This document shows positions 53,901 to 61,366 of a stretch of 64,000 nt of DNA, in pieces. The position numbers were made by a program, and so were the translations under genes. The stretch spans positions 372,001 through 436,000 of the forward strand of contig NZ_CP021731.1 of NCBI RefSeq assembly GCF_003628555.1. The letters run 5' to 3'. This DNA is from Azoarcus sp. DN11. GTDB taxonomy: Bacteria; Pseudomonadota; Gammaproteobacteria; Burkholderiales; Rhodocyclaceae. The first letter of the stretch is position 1. Each line of letters begins with the position of its first letter. Under the pieces are notes generated by a model, which did not search any database, was not told where the DNA came from, and saw nothing but the letters and a program-made list of their open reading frames with translations.

Positions 53901-54952
53901 TCTGCGTGCTCGTCGAGTGCAGTGCCGGTGCGGGGGCGCCACCGGCCGCGGGCGAGGCGCCGCCTTGCGGGCTGCGCCGGCTGCGCATCTCCCGCGGCCG
54001 GCGCAGGCACGTGCGCGTGGTCGACGCCGGCACGGTCAGCGTCGACGGCGACGCGCTGCGCCGCCGCACGCTGCTGCGCGCGGTCGCCGTGGCGGCCGGG
54101 CGCGAATCGCCCGACGCGGTGCCGGTGCAGGCTGCGCCGGCCGCGATCGAGTCGAAGGCCGCGCCGCCGGCGATCGCGGACGCGCGCGCGTCCGGCCGGC
54201 TGATCCTGATCGCCGAGGACGACCCGGTGAACCAGAAGGTCATCCTGCAGCAGCTCGCGCTCCTCGGCCACGCGGCGGAAGTCGCGGGCGACGGCGCACA
54301 GGCGCTGCAGATGTGGCGCGAGGGGCGCTATGCGCTGCTGCTGACCGACCTTCACATGCCCGGCATGGATGGCTACGAACTGGTGCGGACGATTCGCGCC
54401 GAGGAGGCCGGGCGCGGCCGCATGCCCATCCTCGCCCTGACCGCGAACGCGCTGCGTAGCGAGGCGCGGCGCGCGCAGGAGGGGGGCATGGACGAGTACC
54501 TGACCAAGCCGATCCAGTTGCAGCTGCTGAAGGACGCCCTGGAGCGCTGGCTGCCGCACGAGGCGGCGGCGCCGGCCGTCGACGCGCCCGCGGCGGTCGT
54601 CGCGGTGCTGGAGGCGCTGATCGGGGGAGAACGTGCGGTCGTCGACGAGTTTCTCGGCGATTACCGCAGTGCGCTGCGCGAACTGTCCGGCGTGCTGCGG
54701 ACCGCCGTCGCGCACGACGATGCGGGCACCATCGTGGCCGTGGCGCACAGGCTGAAGTCCTCGTCGCGCGCGGTCGGCGCAGGGCAACTCGGCGAACTGT
54801 GCGCAGAGCTGGAGATCGCGGCGCGGGCGGGCCTCAGGGCGCTGGTGGCCCGGCACCTGGGCGAGTTCGATGCGGCGGCGGCCATTGTCGAGGCGCGCAT
54901 CGACGAGCGGCTGCGCGAGCACGGCGTTTCACCGGAACGGGAGCACCCATGA
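50924..54952 (+). CDS. MASE1-CHASE-PAS hybrid histidine kinase with two receivers and HPt
   Basis: A 1342-aa protein. The first ~225 residues hold about eight membrane helices of MASE1 type (WPAAGVAFVALLVCG, WLAWWAGDTLGVLLFAPVLL). The extracytoplasmic CHASE domain (about 240-520) has FLSSSEEVTREEF and APRRANLSIIGLDH. After a last membrane helix come a PAS domain (about 565-690), HisKA with His710 in [11 protein letters not shown], and HATPase ([20 protein letters not shown]). A receiver-like segment lacking conserved acidic residues follows (about 945-1070), then a true receiver with Asp1142 in LLTDLHMPGMDG and an HPt with His1275 in AHRLKSSS. It overlaps the REC-EAL gene (ATGA), so its output is probably c-di-GMP control. 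Confidence 0.94.
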   Translation: MTVREELAAESVADPAGEPGEVRGFIAAIVPQAWWGKVIALAVLYFAAGLLATLLVAAPTYASPVWPAAGVAFVALLVCGPRCWPGVWAGAFLSDLIQDFSATGAVFAACVATGAALQALAGACLVRRLQPDLRLMSQAGDVARFLFLIGPLACIVAPSLAVSARLGLGLMPLDALPGEWLAWWAGDTLGVLLFAPVLLIGMTRGRPPWARGAAALRIVLPLLVTAILLVTANHGIVRLEQSRMQAQIAQRIDEVYEIGFLPVPGVLGPLRGVERFLSSSEEVTREEFERFTSWFAAQSAVLAVDWAPHVTQAGRARFEADVAAGGAPGYRIMEPDDDGRLRPAGERSDYFPVLFSAPRRANLSIIGLDHAFESLRRVELAHGLASGDVHVAEQIALVRKSSPAVLAYLPVFRVDEAAGPGLEPPAAREVRGYVVGIFDIARMFAPLADAARARGLAFRISDVTSGSGSKVWVEQWPAGTVARWARDLDFGGRTLRLDLAPAGGVMAAGYSIELKMFEAIAVLAAFLVAFVALSAASHAAAVQREVAVRTADLARELAARREAEALLDRFFTLSLDLLAIATADGRFVRVSPASTQTLGWGADELEAQPLFAQVHPDDVDRVRSEFAATGEDGTIGFECRHCCKDGSWRWLEWRARRHPDGLVFASARDMTEPHQTAQRLRELNVELQRASADAEQASRAKSAFLATMSHEIRTPMNGVIGLVDVLSRTGLTEEQADLVKTVRESSTSLLGILDDVLDFSKIEAGRLEIVRTPVVVEDLVESLCSSLAPLAARQGVDLSVFVAPDIPERVLADETRLRQVLYNLVGNGIKFSAGRPELRGDVAVRARVAQAEPLHLSFEVSDNGIGIAQERIAHLFTQFTQAEASTTRRFGGTGLGLAITKRLVSLMDGRIEVRSAPEAGSVFTVTLPFDAVEAAGQRELPQLEGIECILVCRDDHGPALADVRSYLEHAGARVHLAPDADAAERLSGRLAGVCVLVECSAGAGAPPAAGEAPPCGLRRLRISRGRRRHVRVVDAGTVSVDGDALRRRTLLRAVAVAAGRESPDAVPVQAAPAAIESKAAPPAIADARASGRLILIAEDDPVNQKVILQQLALLGHAAEVAGDGAQALQMWREGRYALLLTDLHMPGMDGYELVRTIRAEEAGRGRMPILALTANALRSEARRAQEGGMDEYLTKPIQLQLLKDALERWLPHEAAAPAVDAPAAVVAVLEALIGGERAVVDEFLGDYRSALRELSGVLRTAVAHDDAGTIVAVAHRLKSSSRAVGAGQLGELCAELEIAARAGLRALVARHLGEFDAAAAIVEARIDERLREHGVSPEREHP

Positions 54953-56226
54953 ATATCCTGATCGTCGATGACGACCCCATTCTCTGCAAGATTCTTGCGA
55001 ATCAGCTGACCGTGCTCGGAGCGGGGCGGGTGAGCTGCCATGCGTGGGCGCGCGATGCGCTGGCCCGCGTCGCGCGCGGCGAGGCCATCGGGCTGATCTT
55101 CCTCGACCTGCGCATGCCCGAGGTCGATGGCATCGAGTTCGTCCGCGAACTCGCCCGTTCCGGCTACCGTGGCGGCCTGGTGCTGATCAGCGGCGAGGAT
55201 CCGCGCATCCTGCGCACCGCCGAGCGGCTGGCGCAGGCGCACCGGCTGCGGGTGCTGGGCGCGTTGTCGAAGCCGATCCGGCCCGAAGGGCTGCGCGAGG
55301 TGCTCGACCGGCACGCGCGCTGCGCGCCCGAGGCGCCCCCCGCCGATCGCGTGTTCTATCCGGAGCAATTGCGGCGGGCGATCGCGTCGGGCGAGCTGGT
55401 GAATCACTACCAGCCGACCGTGTCGCTCGCGACCGGCGCCGTGATCGGGGTCGAGACCCTGGTGCGCTGGAACCACCCGTCCGAGGGGCTGGTGCCCCCC
55501 GATGCGTTCGTGCCGCTTGCGGAGGCGTGCGGCGTCATTGACGAGCTCACGCAAGGGGTGCTCCGCACCGCGCTGCGCGACGCGCGACGCTGGCACGACG
55601 CGGGGTACGGGCTGCAGGTCGCCGTGAACGTGTCGATGGAGAGCCTCGTCGCGCTCGACTTCCCGGACATGGTCAGGGACGAGCTCGCGGCCTCCGGGGT
55701 GCCGCCCGAACGGCTGGTGCTGGAGATCACCGAGAGCCGGCTGGCGCAGGATTTCGTCGCGGCACTCGAAATCGTCGCGCGCCTGCGGCTCAAGCACATC
55801 ATGCTGTCGATCGACGATTTCGGCACCGGCTATTCTTCGCTGACGAAGTTGCGCGACATTCCTTTCAACGAACTCAAGATCGATCGCAGCTTTGTGAGCG
55901 AGGCCTGCGAGGACAGGACATCGTGTGCGATCGTCGACGCGAATCTGCGCCTGGCCCGCAGCCTCGGGCTCAGGAGCGTCGCGGAAGGCGTCGATACCCG
56001 TGCCGTGTGGGATATGCTGCAGGCGCGCGGCTGCGGCCTCGCGCAGGGCTGGTTCGTCGCCCCGGCGATGCCCGCCTGCGAACTGCCGGAGTGGATCGCG
56101 GAGTGGGAGCTGCGGCGGCCCGACCTCGTGGCGGCGGTTCAGGAACCCTGCTGGAAACCGCAGGGTCAGCGCGCGGGCATCGGCAACGCCTCGGCGCTCA
56201 CCGACACTTCGGTCGCGACGAGGTAA
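54949..56226 (+). CDS. REC-EAL cyclic-di-GMP phosphodiesterase
   Basis: A 425-aa response regulator. The receiver (about 1-120) has VDDDP, Asp53 in FLDLRMPEVDG and Lys in LSKPIR. The EAL domain (about 140-385) reads ETL at the signature (GVETLVRW, Glu169) and keeps VAVNVS, EITESR, DDFGTGYSSL, ELKIDRSF and AEGVD (Asp in place of the final Glu, a tolerated change in some enzymes). It is likely an active or mildly altered phosphodiesterase, switched by phosphotransfer from the HPt of the overlapping kinase. The last 61 nt overlap the convergent DUF3108-like gene, an unusually long tail-to-tail overlap. Confidence 0.93.
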   Translation: MNILIVDDDPILCKILANQLTVLGAGRVSCHAWARDALARVARGEAIGLIFLDLRMPEVDGIEFVRELARSGYRGGLVLISGEDPRILRTAERLAQAHRLRVLGALSKPIRPEGLREVLDRHARCAPEAPPADRVFYPEQLRRAIASGELVNHYQPTVSLATGAVIGVETLVRWNHPSEGLVPPDAFVPLAEACGVIDELTQGVLRTALRDARRWHDAGYGLQVAVNVSMESLVALDFPDMVRDELAASGVPPERLVLEITESRLAQDFVAALEIVARLRLKHIMLSIDDFGTGYSSLTKLRDIPFNELKIDRSFVSEACEDRTSCAIVDANLRLARSLGLRSVAEGVDTRAVWDMLQARGCGLAQGWFVAPAMPACELPEWIAEWELRRPDLVAAVQEPCWKPQGQRAGIGNASALTDTSVATR

Positions 56227-57311
56227 TACACGACGCCCTTGGCGTCGATCGTGCGGATCAGCACCGGCAGGCCGAAGTGCTCGGTCGCGAGCCATACGTC
56301 GGTCATCTCGCGCGCGCTGCCGTAGCGCGCGCGGACGTGGCGGGCGCGCCAGCCCTCGCCGAAGGGCAGATGCACCGTTTCTTGGCCGATGGTTTCCAGC
56401 TGGTAACTGCGCAGCGCCCCGCCGGCGGTGACCGCGACGCTGCCGCCGGCCGCCGCGCCGGGGTAGCCGAGCTGGTAGAGCAGCGACAGGATGTCCTGGG
56501 CGTCCTCGGGCAGCGCCTCGCGGGCGCCGGTGTCGCGGAATTCACCCGCGGCACGGTCGAGTTCCGCGAGCGTCTCGCCGGGGCGCCCGTCCTCGCGTTC
56601 GGTGAAGCGCTCCGGGCGCAGGCCGCTCGCGGTGATCCTTCCCGTGCTTTCGCGCAGCTTGCGGCCGGGGCGGAACCACGGGATCGCGGCCACCTGGGCC
56701 GGTTCGACGAGTTCGGAGATGCGATAGCTGCCGTCCGCCGCCACTTCCCACTGGTGCGTCGCGCGGCCCATGGGAAGCTGCTTCTCGCCCATCAGCGCGA
56801 GGTAGGCGATGCGCCCCGCGCGCGGCCAGGCCTGCCCGCCGCTGGCGGCGACCGGCGTCGCCTCGGCGACGGGCGCCCCCTCTTCGGTGACGGGCGATTC
56901 CGGCGCCGTCGCCGACGTGCCGGGGGGCGTCTCCGTTGCCGCGTCGGCGACCGTCGCAGGCGCCTGCTCGGGTTCGGGCGCGGGCGGTTCCGCCGCTGCG
57001 GCGGGCGTCGGGGCGGCGTCGGGCGGTGCGACGGGCTTCTCGCTGATGCTCGCCTGGGGGGGCTTCGCCGCCGCCCGGGGGCGGGGCGGTTTCTTCTTCG
57101 CGGGCGGCGGGGCCGGCGGCGGCGCCTCGCTCACGGCGAGCTGCGGCGCGGTGCGCACGAGCGTCACGTCGAGCCGCTTCAGCTCGGGCAGCGGGCGCAG
57201 GTCGACCCGCGGGCCGATCAGTACCGCGAGGTGCAGCAGCAGCGACAGCGCGACGCCCAGCAGCAGGGGACGCGACAGCACGGGAGAGGAGGCAGGCATC
57301 GACTCGGTCAT
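56166..57311 (-). CDS. DUF3108-type periplasmic protein with TonB-like N terminus
   Basis: A 381-aa protein. One N-terminal membrane helix (about 14-34, LLLGVALSLLLHLAVLIG) followed by a ~110-residue Pro/Ala/Lys-rich stretch (PPPAPPPAKKKPPRPRAAA) resembles TonB's rod that spans the periplasm. The C-terminal ~220 residues look like DUF3108 (FRPGRKLRESTGRITASGL, DVWLATEHFGLPVLIRTID). Such proteins often accompany purine synthesis genes in betaproteobacteria, but none is here. The role may be in linking the inner membrane to the envelope; it is not a TonB since the C-terminal TonB domain is missing. Function unknown. Confidence 0.82.
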   Translation of the reverse strand: MTESMPASSPVLSRPLLLGVALSLLLHLAVLIGPRVDLRPLPELKRLDVTLVRTAPQLAVSEAPPPAPPPAKKKPPRPRAAAKPPQASISEKPVAPPDAAPTPAAAAEPPAPEPEQAPATVADAATETPPGTSATAPESPVTEEGAPVAEATPVAASGGQAWPRAGRIAYLALMGEKQLPMGRATHQWEVAADGSYRISELVEPAQVAAIPWFRPGRKLRESTGRITASGLRPERFTEREDGRPGETLAELDRAAGEFRDTGAREALPEDAQDILSLLYQLGYPGAAAGGSVAVTAGGALRSYQLETIGQETVHLPFGEGWRARHVRARYGSAREMTDVWLATEHFGLPVLIRTIDAKGVVYYLVATEVSVSAEALPMPAR

Positions 57312-57484
57312 TGATCGTTGCCCGCCGCGGCTGCATGTCGAATGACGACGACATCGGAAAGGCAGGCGGGCGCAATTCTAGCGCGAGTTCGCCGCCCGTG
57401 CCGCCGCCGTGCGAAAAAGCCCTCCCGTCAGCGCGGGCTGGCGTCGGGCTCCGTGTAGACGAGCGCCGGACGGGCCGGCAGGAT

Positions 57485-58432
57485 TCAGGCGGCTGCCGAG
57501 GCAGGGCAGGAGCCGAAGCAGTGTTCGAGGCGCTGCTGCAGCCGGCCGCGGTAGAAGTCGACGAACTGGCGCACGCGCGCCGGCTGGTGCCGCCCCGGCG
57601 CATACACCGCGTACAGGCCGCCGCCCGACGGCGACCAGTCGGGCAGCACGCGCACGAGGCGGCCGCTGTCGATCGCGGTCTTCGCGCTGAACTGGTCGAG
57701 CGCCGAAATGCCCGCGCCGCCTTCGAGCAGGGCGCGCAGCGCGGCGGCGGAATCGGCGCGCAGGTGGCCGCGGGTGCGCACGCTGCAGCTTTCCCCGTCC
57801 GTGTTGGCAAAGGTCCAGGTGAGCGGCGCCGGCAGCAGGGTCAGGGCGACCCATTCGTGCCGGGCGAGATCCTCCGGGTGCTGCGGCAGTCCGGCGCGCG
57901 CGAGGTAGTCGGGCGCGGCGACGAGGTACTGCGCGAAGTCGGCGAGCTTGACTGCGCGCAGCGACGAGTCGCGCAGCCAGCCCATGCGGAAGCTCACGTC
58001 GAGGCCTTCTTCGACCAGGTCGACGACCTGGTCGCTGGTGCGCAGGTCGATGTGCAGGCGCGGGTGCAGCGCGGCGAATTCGGCGACCACCCGGCCGAGG
58101 GCCTGGACCGCGTGGTCGACGGTGCAGCCGATGCGCAGCGTGCCGCTCAGTTCCGCGGAGGGGCTGCCGAGCTGGGTCAGCGCTTCCTCGATGCCGCGCA
58201 GCCGCGGCACGCACTCCGCATAGAGCGTGTGGCCGGCCTCGGTGAGGGCGACGCGCCGCGTGGTGCGGCTGACGAGGCTGATGCCGAGCTGCGCCTCGAG
58301 CCGGCTGATTTCGGTGCTGACCTTGGCCTTGGCGACGCCCAGGCGATCGGCCGCGGCCGTGAAGCCGCCGGCTTCGGCGAGGGCGGCGAAGATCACCAAT
58401 CCATTGAGGTCGATGCGGTCTGAGAGGCCCAT
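57485..58432 (-). CDS. LysR-family regulator divergent from an NAD(P)-binding protein gene
   Basis: A 315-aa LTTR. The HTH is at about 8-65 (LNGLVIFAALAEAGGFTAAA, KVSTEISRLEAQLG). The ATG at 58432 gives the standard N terminus; codons further upstream are in frame but would overlap the promoter. The effector domain has the usual two lobes. It lies 127 bp from the gene it probably controls. The closest general type is the CrgA/DsdC-like subgroup that often regulates nearby oxidoreductases. Effector unknown. Confidence 0.9.
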   Translation of the reverse strand: MGLSDRIDLNGLVIFAALAEAGGFTAAADRLGVAKAKVSTEISRLEAQLGISLVSRTTRRVALTEAGHTLYAECVPRLRGIEEALTQLGSPSAELSGTLRIGCTVDHAVQALGRVVAEFAALHPRLHIDLRTSDQVVDLVEEGLDVSFRMGWLRDSSLRAVKLADFAQYLVAAPDYLARAGLPQHPEDLARHEWVALTLLPAPLTWTFANTDGESCSVRTRGHLRADSAAALRALLEGGAGISALDQFSAKTAIDSGRLVRVLPDWSPSGGGLYAVYAPGRHQPARVRQFVDFYRGRLQQRLEHCFGSCPASAAA

Positions 58433-58442
58433 GAGGTGTCCG

Positions 58443-58499
58443 GATTGTTTATCGACTGAAAACATTGAATTGTCCACTGGAATCTTTTTCAAAACAATC
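58443..58499. promoter_or_regulatory. Inverted repeat in LysR/NmrA-type intergenic region
   Basis: GATTGTTT (58443-58450) and AAACAATC (58492-58499) are an exact 8-bp inverted repeat 41 bp apart, in the AT-rich gap between the divergent genes. They are candidate LysR boxes or the two ends of a loop site. Confidence 0.45.
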
Positions 58500-58559
58500 T
58501 CCGGCGCGATGATGGCGTCGCTCCAGCCCCAACCCCTCCCAATCGAACAGGTGAAACGC

Positions 58560-59198
58560 ATGAACATCGTACTCATCGGCGCGTCCGGCTACGTCGGCGC
58601 CGCCCTGCTGAAGGAAGCGCTGGCGCGCGGCCATCGAGTGACGGCGATCGTCTCCCATCCCGCGCGGCTCGCGCCGCAGCCGGGCCTCGAAGCCGTCAAG
58701 GCAGACGTGCTCGACGCCGCGGCGCTGGCGGCGCAGCTGCCGGGACACGATGCGCTGGTCAGCGCCTTCAGCGGCCACGCCCAGGCGGACGTGCGCGGCT
58801 ATTACGTCACGGGCATGCGCTCGATCATCGCCGCGGCGAAGCAGGCCCGCGTGCCGCGCCTGCTGGTGGTCGGCGGTGCCGGCAGCCTGGAGGTCGCGCC
58901 GGGCGTGCAGCTCGTCGACACCGCCGAATTCCCGGCGGCGTGGAAGGGCACGGCCGAAGGTGCGCGCGATGCACTGACGCTGCTGCGCGACGAGGCGGAG
59001 CTCGACTGGACGATGCTCAGTCCCTCGGCGTATCTCGAACCGGGCCAGCGCACCGGCCGCTTCCGCCTCGGCATCGACCAGCTCCTCGTCGATGCGCAGG
59101 GCGAGAGCCGCATCTCGCTCGAGGACTACGCAGTGGCGATGATCGACGAGCTGGAACGCCCCGCGCACTCGCGCCGGCGCTTCACGGTCGGTTACTGA
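58560..59198 (+). CDS. NAD(P)H-binding (NmrA/SDR-like) protein
   Basis: A 212-aa Rossmann-fold protein. The dinucleotide loop GASGYVGAALLKEALARGH is at the N terminus. Further SDR-like elements are VKADVLDAAALAAQLPGHDA, and LLVVGGAGSLEVAPG. There is no YxxxK catalytic pair that I can identify, so it belongs with the atypical SDR/NmrA group (YwnB/YtfG-like), often redox sensors or quinone reductases. Regulated by the divergent LysR protein is likely. The ribosome site is weak (CAGGTGAAACG). Confidence 0.88.
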   Translation: MNIVLIGASGYVGAALLKEALARGHRVTAIVSHPARLAPQPGLEAVKADVLDAAALAAQLPGHDALVSAFSGHAQADVRGYYVTGMRSIIAAAKQARVPRLLVVGGAGSLEVAPGVQLVDTAEFPAAWKGTAEGARDALTLLRDEAELDWTMLSPSAYLEPGQRTGRFRLGIDQLLVDAQGESRISLEDYAVAMIDELERPAHSRRRFTVGY

Positions 59199-59245
59199 CC
59201 GCGGGGGGCTTTGCGAGAGGGGCGCCCGTCGCCCCGGCGGGTGAG

Positions 59246-59512
59246 TTAGCCGCCGCTGAGCGCCCCGACGACGACGAGCTCGTCGCCTGCGGCGAGCGGG
59301 CACGACAGCGCAAGGGCGGGGTCACGGTTGATGAAGAAGCGCACGTGCGGGCGGATCGCGCCGTGCTCGTCGACGACGCGAAAGCGCAGGCCGGGATAGC
59401 GGCGGTCGAGGTCGGCCAGCACCTCGCCCAGCGTCGCACCTTCGGCGGCGAGCTGCGACTGGCCGCCGGTGTAGCTGTAGAGCTGGCCGGGGACGACGAC
59501 GCGGACGCTCAC
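59246..59512 (-). CDS. MoaD/ThiS-family sulfur carrier protein
   Basis: An 88-aa ubiquitin-like protein. The strand pattern VRVVVPGQLYSYTGG, ATLGEVLADLDRRYPGL and the C-terminal diglycine (VVVGALSGG) fit MoaD/ThiS carriers, which accept sulfur as a C-terminal thiocarboxylate from an adenylating enzyme. No MoaE, MoeB or ThiF gene is near. It lies 79 nt downstream of the Asp-box propeller gene, which may be its functional partner. A sulfur donor for some cofactor or thio-modified metabolite is possible, but unproven. Confidence 0.85.
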   Translation of the reverse strand: MSVRVVVPGQLYSYTGGQSQLAAEGATLGEVLADLDRRYPGLRFRVVDEHGAIRPHVRFFINRDPALALSCPLAAGDELVVVGALSGG

Positions 59513-59591
59513 TGGACGACCCTCCTGTCGCTGCGCGACATCCTCCCCACGGGAGGGAGGGCGCCCCCTTCGGGCGGCCGGGCGGGGGCGC

Positions 59592-60713
59592 TCATGGTCC
59601 GACCGTGGCGGCTTCCACGGAGAAAATCTCCGGCAGGTGCTCGGCGAGGCACAGCCAGGTTTCGCCTTCGTCGTGGCTGCCCCACAGCTGGCCGCCGGTG
59701 GTGCCGAAATACAGCCCGAGCGGCGTGCCGGTGTCGGCGCAGAAGGCCTGGCGCTTCACCGTCCACCACGCGTGCCCGCGCGGCAGGCCGTTGTCCTGGC
59801 GCTCCCAGCTTTCGCCGCCGTCGCGGCTGCGATACGCGGCGGGCTTGCCGCCGGGCGAGGTGCGCGGCCAGTTCTCGGTGCCGTCCATCGGGAACACCCA
59901 CAGCGTGTCGGGATCGCGCGGGTGCAACACGATGGGGAAGCCGATGTCGCCGATCTCCGCCGGCATCGCCCTGCCGATGCGCCGCCAGCGGTCGCCGGGG
60001 CGGTCGAGGCGATAGATGCCGCAGTGGTTCTGCTGGTACAGGCGATCCGGCGCGAGCGGGTGCAGCGCGACGCGATGCGGGTCGTGGCCGACGTCGGCAT
60101 CCGGGTCGGGGAGGAAGTCGGCGGCGACGCCGCGGTTGAGCGCGCGCCAGTTCGCGCCGCCATCCGTGGTCTCGAAGGTGCCGCCCGACGACAGCGACAC
60201 GTACAGGTGGCGCGCGTCGCGCGGGTCGATGCAGATCGAGTGGAGCGGCGGCCCGCCCGGGATCGGGCCGATCACCTCGCGCAGGTTGGGCAGGAGCTCG
60301 TGGTTGAAGCCGCGCACTTCCTGCCAGGTGTCGCCGCCATCCGCCGAGCGGAAGAGGCCCGGCGGCACGGTGCCGGCGTACCACACGCCGGGCTCGGCGG
60401 CGTGGCCCGGCGCGAGCCAGAACACGACGTCGACGCTGGGCGCCTTCGGGTCGTCGGACGGTGCGAAAGCGGGCGGTTTCGTCGCCTCCTGCCAGTGAGC
60501 GCCGAGGTCGGTCGAGCGGAACACGGTGGGTCCGAGATGACCGGGGCGCGTGCCCAGCAGCAGCGTCCTGCGGTCGCGCGGGTCGAGCACCATGTGATGC
60601 ACCGCCGAGCCGAGGAAATGGGGGCCCGTGAGGCGCCATTCGCGCCGCGCGGCGTCGGTGTGAAGGAGGAACGCACCCTTGCGCGTTCCGATCAGCAGCA
60701 CGCTCTCGTCCAT
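59592..60713 (-). CDS. Asp-box (BNR) beta-propeller protein
   Basis: A 373-aa cytosolic protein (no signal peptide). Five Asp-box motifs are visible: RSTDLGAHW, RSADGGDTW, TTDGGANW, RSRDGGESW and GSHDEGETW, giving about six to seven propeller blades as in sialidases and related proteins. Catalytic sialidase residues (Arg triad, Asp, Tyr/Glu pair) are not evident. The blade motif RDARHLYVSLSSGG fits the WD40/YVTN-like description of this orphan family. Encoded beside a MoaD-like protein, a pairing worth testing. Function unknown. Confidence 0.82.
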   Translation of the reverse strand: MDESVLLIGTRKGAFLLHTDAARREWRLTGPHFLGSAVHHMVLDPRDRRTLLLGTRPGHLGPTVFRSTDLGAHWQEATKPPAFAPSDDPKAPSVDVVFWLAPGHAAEPGVWYAGTVPPGLFRSADGGDTWQEVRGFNHELLPNLREVIGPIPGGPPLHSICIDPRDARHLYVSLSSGGTFETTDGGANWRALNRGVAADFLPDPDADVGHDPHRVALHPLAPDRLYQQNHCGIYRLDRPGDRWRRIGRAMPAEIGDIGFPIVLHPRDPDTLWVFPMDGTENWPRTSPGGKPAAYRSRDGGESWERQDNGLPRGHAWWTVKRQAFCADTGTPLGLYFGTTGGQLWGSHDEGETWLCLAEHLPEIFSVEAATVGP

Positions 60714-60779
60714 GCGTTTGCCCTCCCCAGAGTCCTCAGGATAGCCGCTGGGGGGGACGAAACAAGCGTGCCGCGTGCC

Positions 60780-60808
60780 GGAAAAGAAAAAACCGGCCTC
60801 GCGGCCGG
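60780..60808 (-). terminator. Intrinsic terminator after psiF-like gene
   Basis: On the minus strand GGCCGG pairs with CCGGCC (60803-60808 with 60793-60798) around the loop GCGA, followed by TTTTTTC and further T-rich sequence. Confidence 0.75.
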
Positions 60809-60834
60809 CCTTCGTCGGGGGCGGGGGTTCCTGC

Positions 60835-61131
60835 TTACTTGGCCGCCTTCATCTCGGCCTGGCACTTCTTCATGAACGAGTTCTTCGCCGCGCCTGCGAG
60901 CGGCTTGCCGTTCTTGTCGAGCGCCTTCGCCGAGCATTCGGTATTCGTCATCTCGGCGTGGCACTTCTTCATGAAGGACGACTTGGCGGCGCCGGCGAGC
61001 GGCTTGCCGTTCTTGCCGACGGCCTTCGATTCGCACATCGAATCGCCGGCGGGAGCGGCGGCGGGGGCCTGCGCAAAGGCGGAACCGGCGACGAACAGGC
61101 TGGCGAGGACGGCGGTGATCAAGCGGGACAT
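60835..61131 (-). CDS. psiF: PsiF-repeat periplasmic protein
   Basis: A 98-aa protein with a signal peptide (about 1-21, ending AFAQA). Two tandem repeats follow, each with K(A)...KNGKPLAGAAK and SFMKKC, spaced 37 residues and each containing two cysteines (CESKAVGKNGKPLAGAAK and CSAKALDKNGKPLAGAAK). E. coli PsiF is named as phosphate-starvation inducible, but function is unknown. The ribosome site AGGAGATCCCCGC precedes the start. It is followed by an intrinsic terminator. Confidence 0.9.
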   Translation of the reverse strand: MSRLITAVLASLFVAGSAFAQAPAAAPAGDSMCESKAVGKNGKPLAGAAKSSFMKKCHAEMTNTECSAKALDKNGKPLAGAAKNSFMKKCQAEMKAAK

Positions 61132-61314
61132 GCGGGGATCTCCTGGTGATCCGGACCGAACCGTGCGGCGTATCGGGCGTCCCGCTGCCGGCGGTGATCC
61201 GGTGTGGTTGCGTCGAGAACTGCGGTCATGCACCTGCGCCCGTGAATATAACGTGTGATTACCCGTTGCGGGTGAAATCGTTTGCAACGATCCGCGTGCC
61301 GTGCGCCACGAACG

Positions 61315-61344
61315 CAAAAAAAAGAGCGCCGCAGCGCCCTTTCC
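61315..61344 (-). terminator. Weak intrinsic terminator after fpr
   Basis: On the minus strand GCGC pairs with GCGC (stem imperfect) before a run of eight T residues (plus-strand A at 61315-61323), 25 nt after the fpr stop. Confidence 0.5.
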
Positions 61345-61366
61345 CGGTGTCGCGCGTGTCGCCGTC

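Noticed and set aside
50786..54922. Very long open frame on the minus strand (over 1300 codons)
   Set aside because: It mirrors the hybrid kinase gene; extreme GC content keeps the opposite frame open. Its translation is a low-complexity Arg/Ala/His-rich sequence with no domain.
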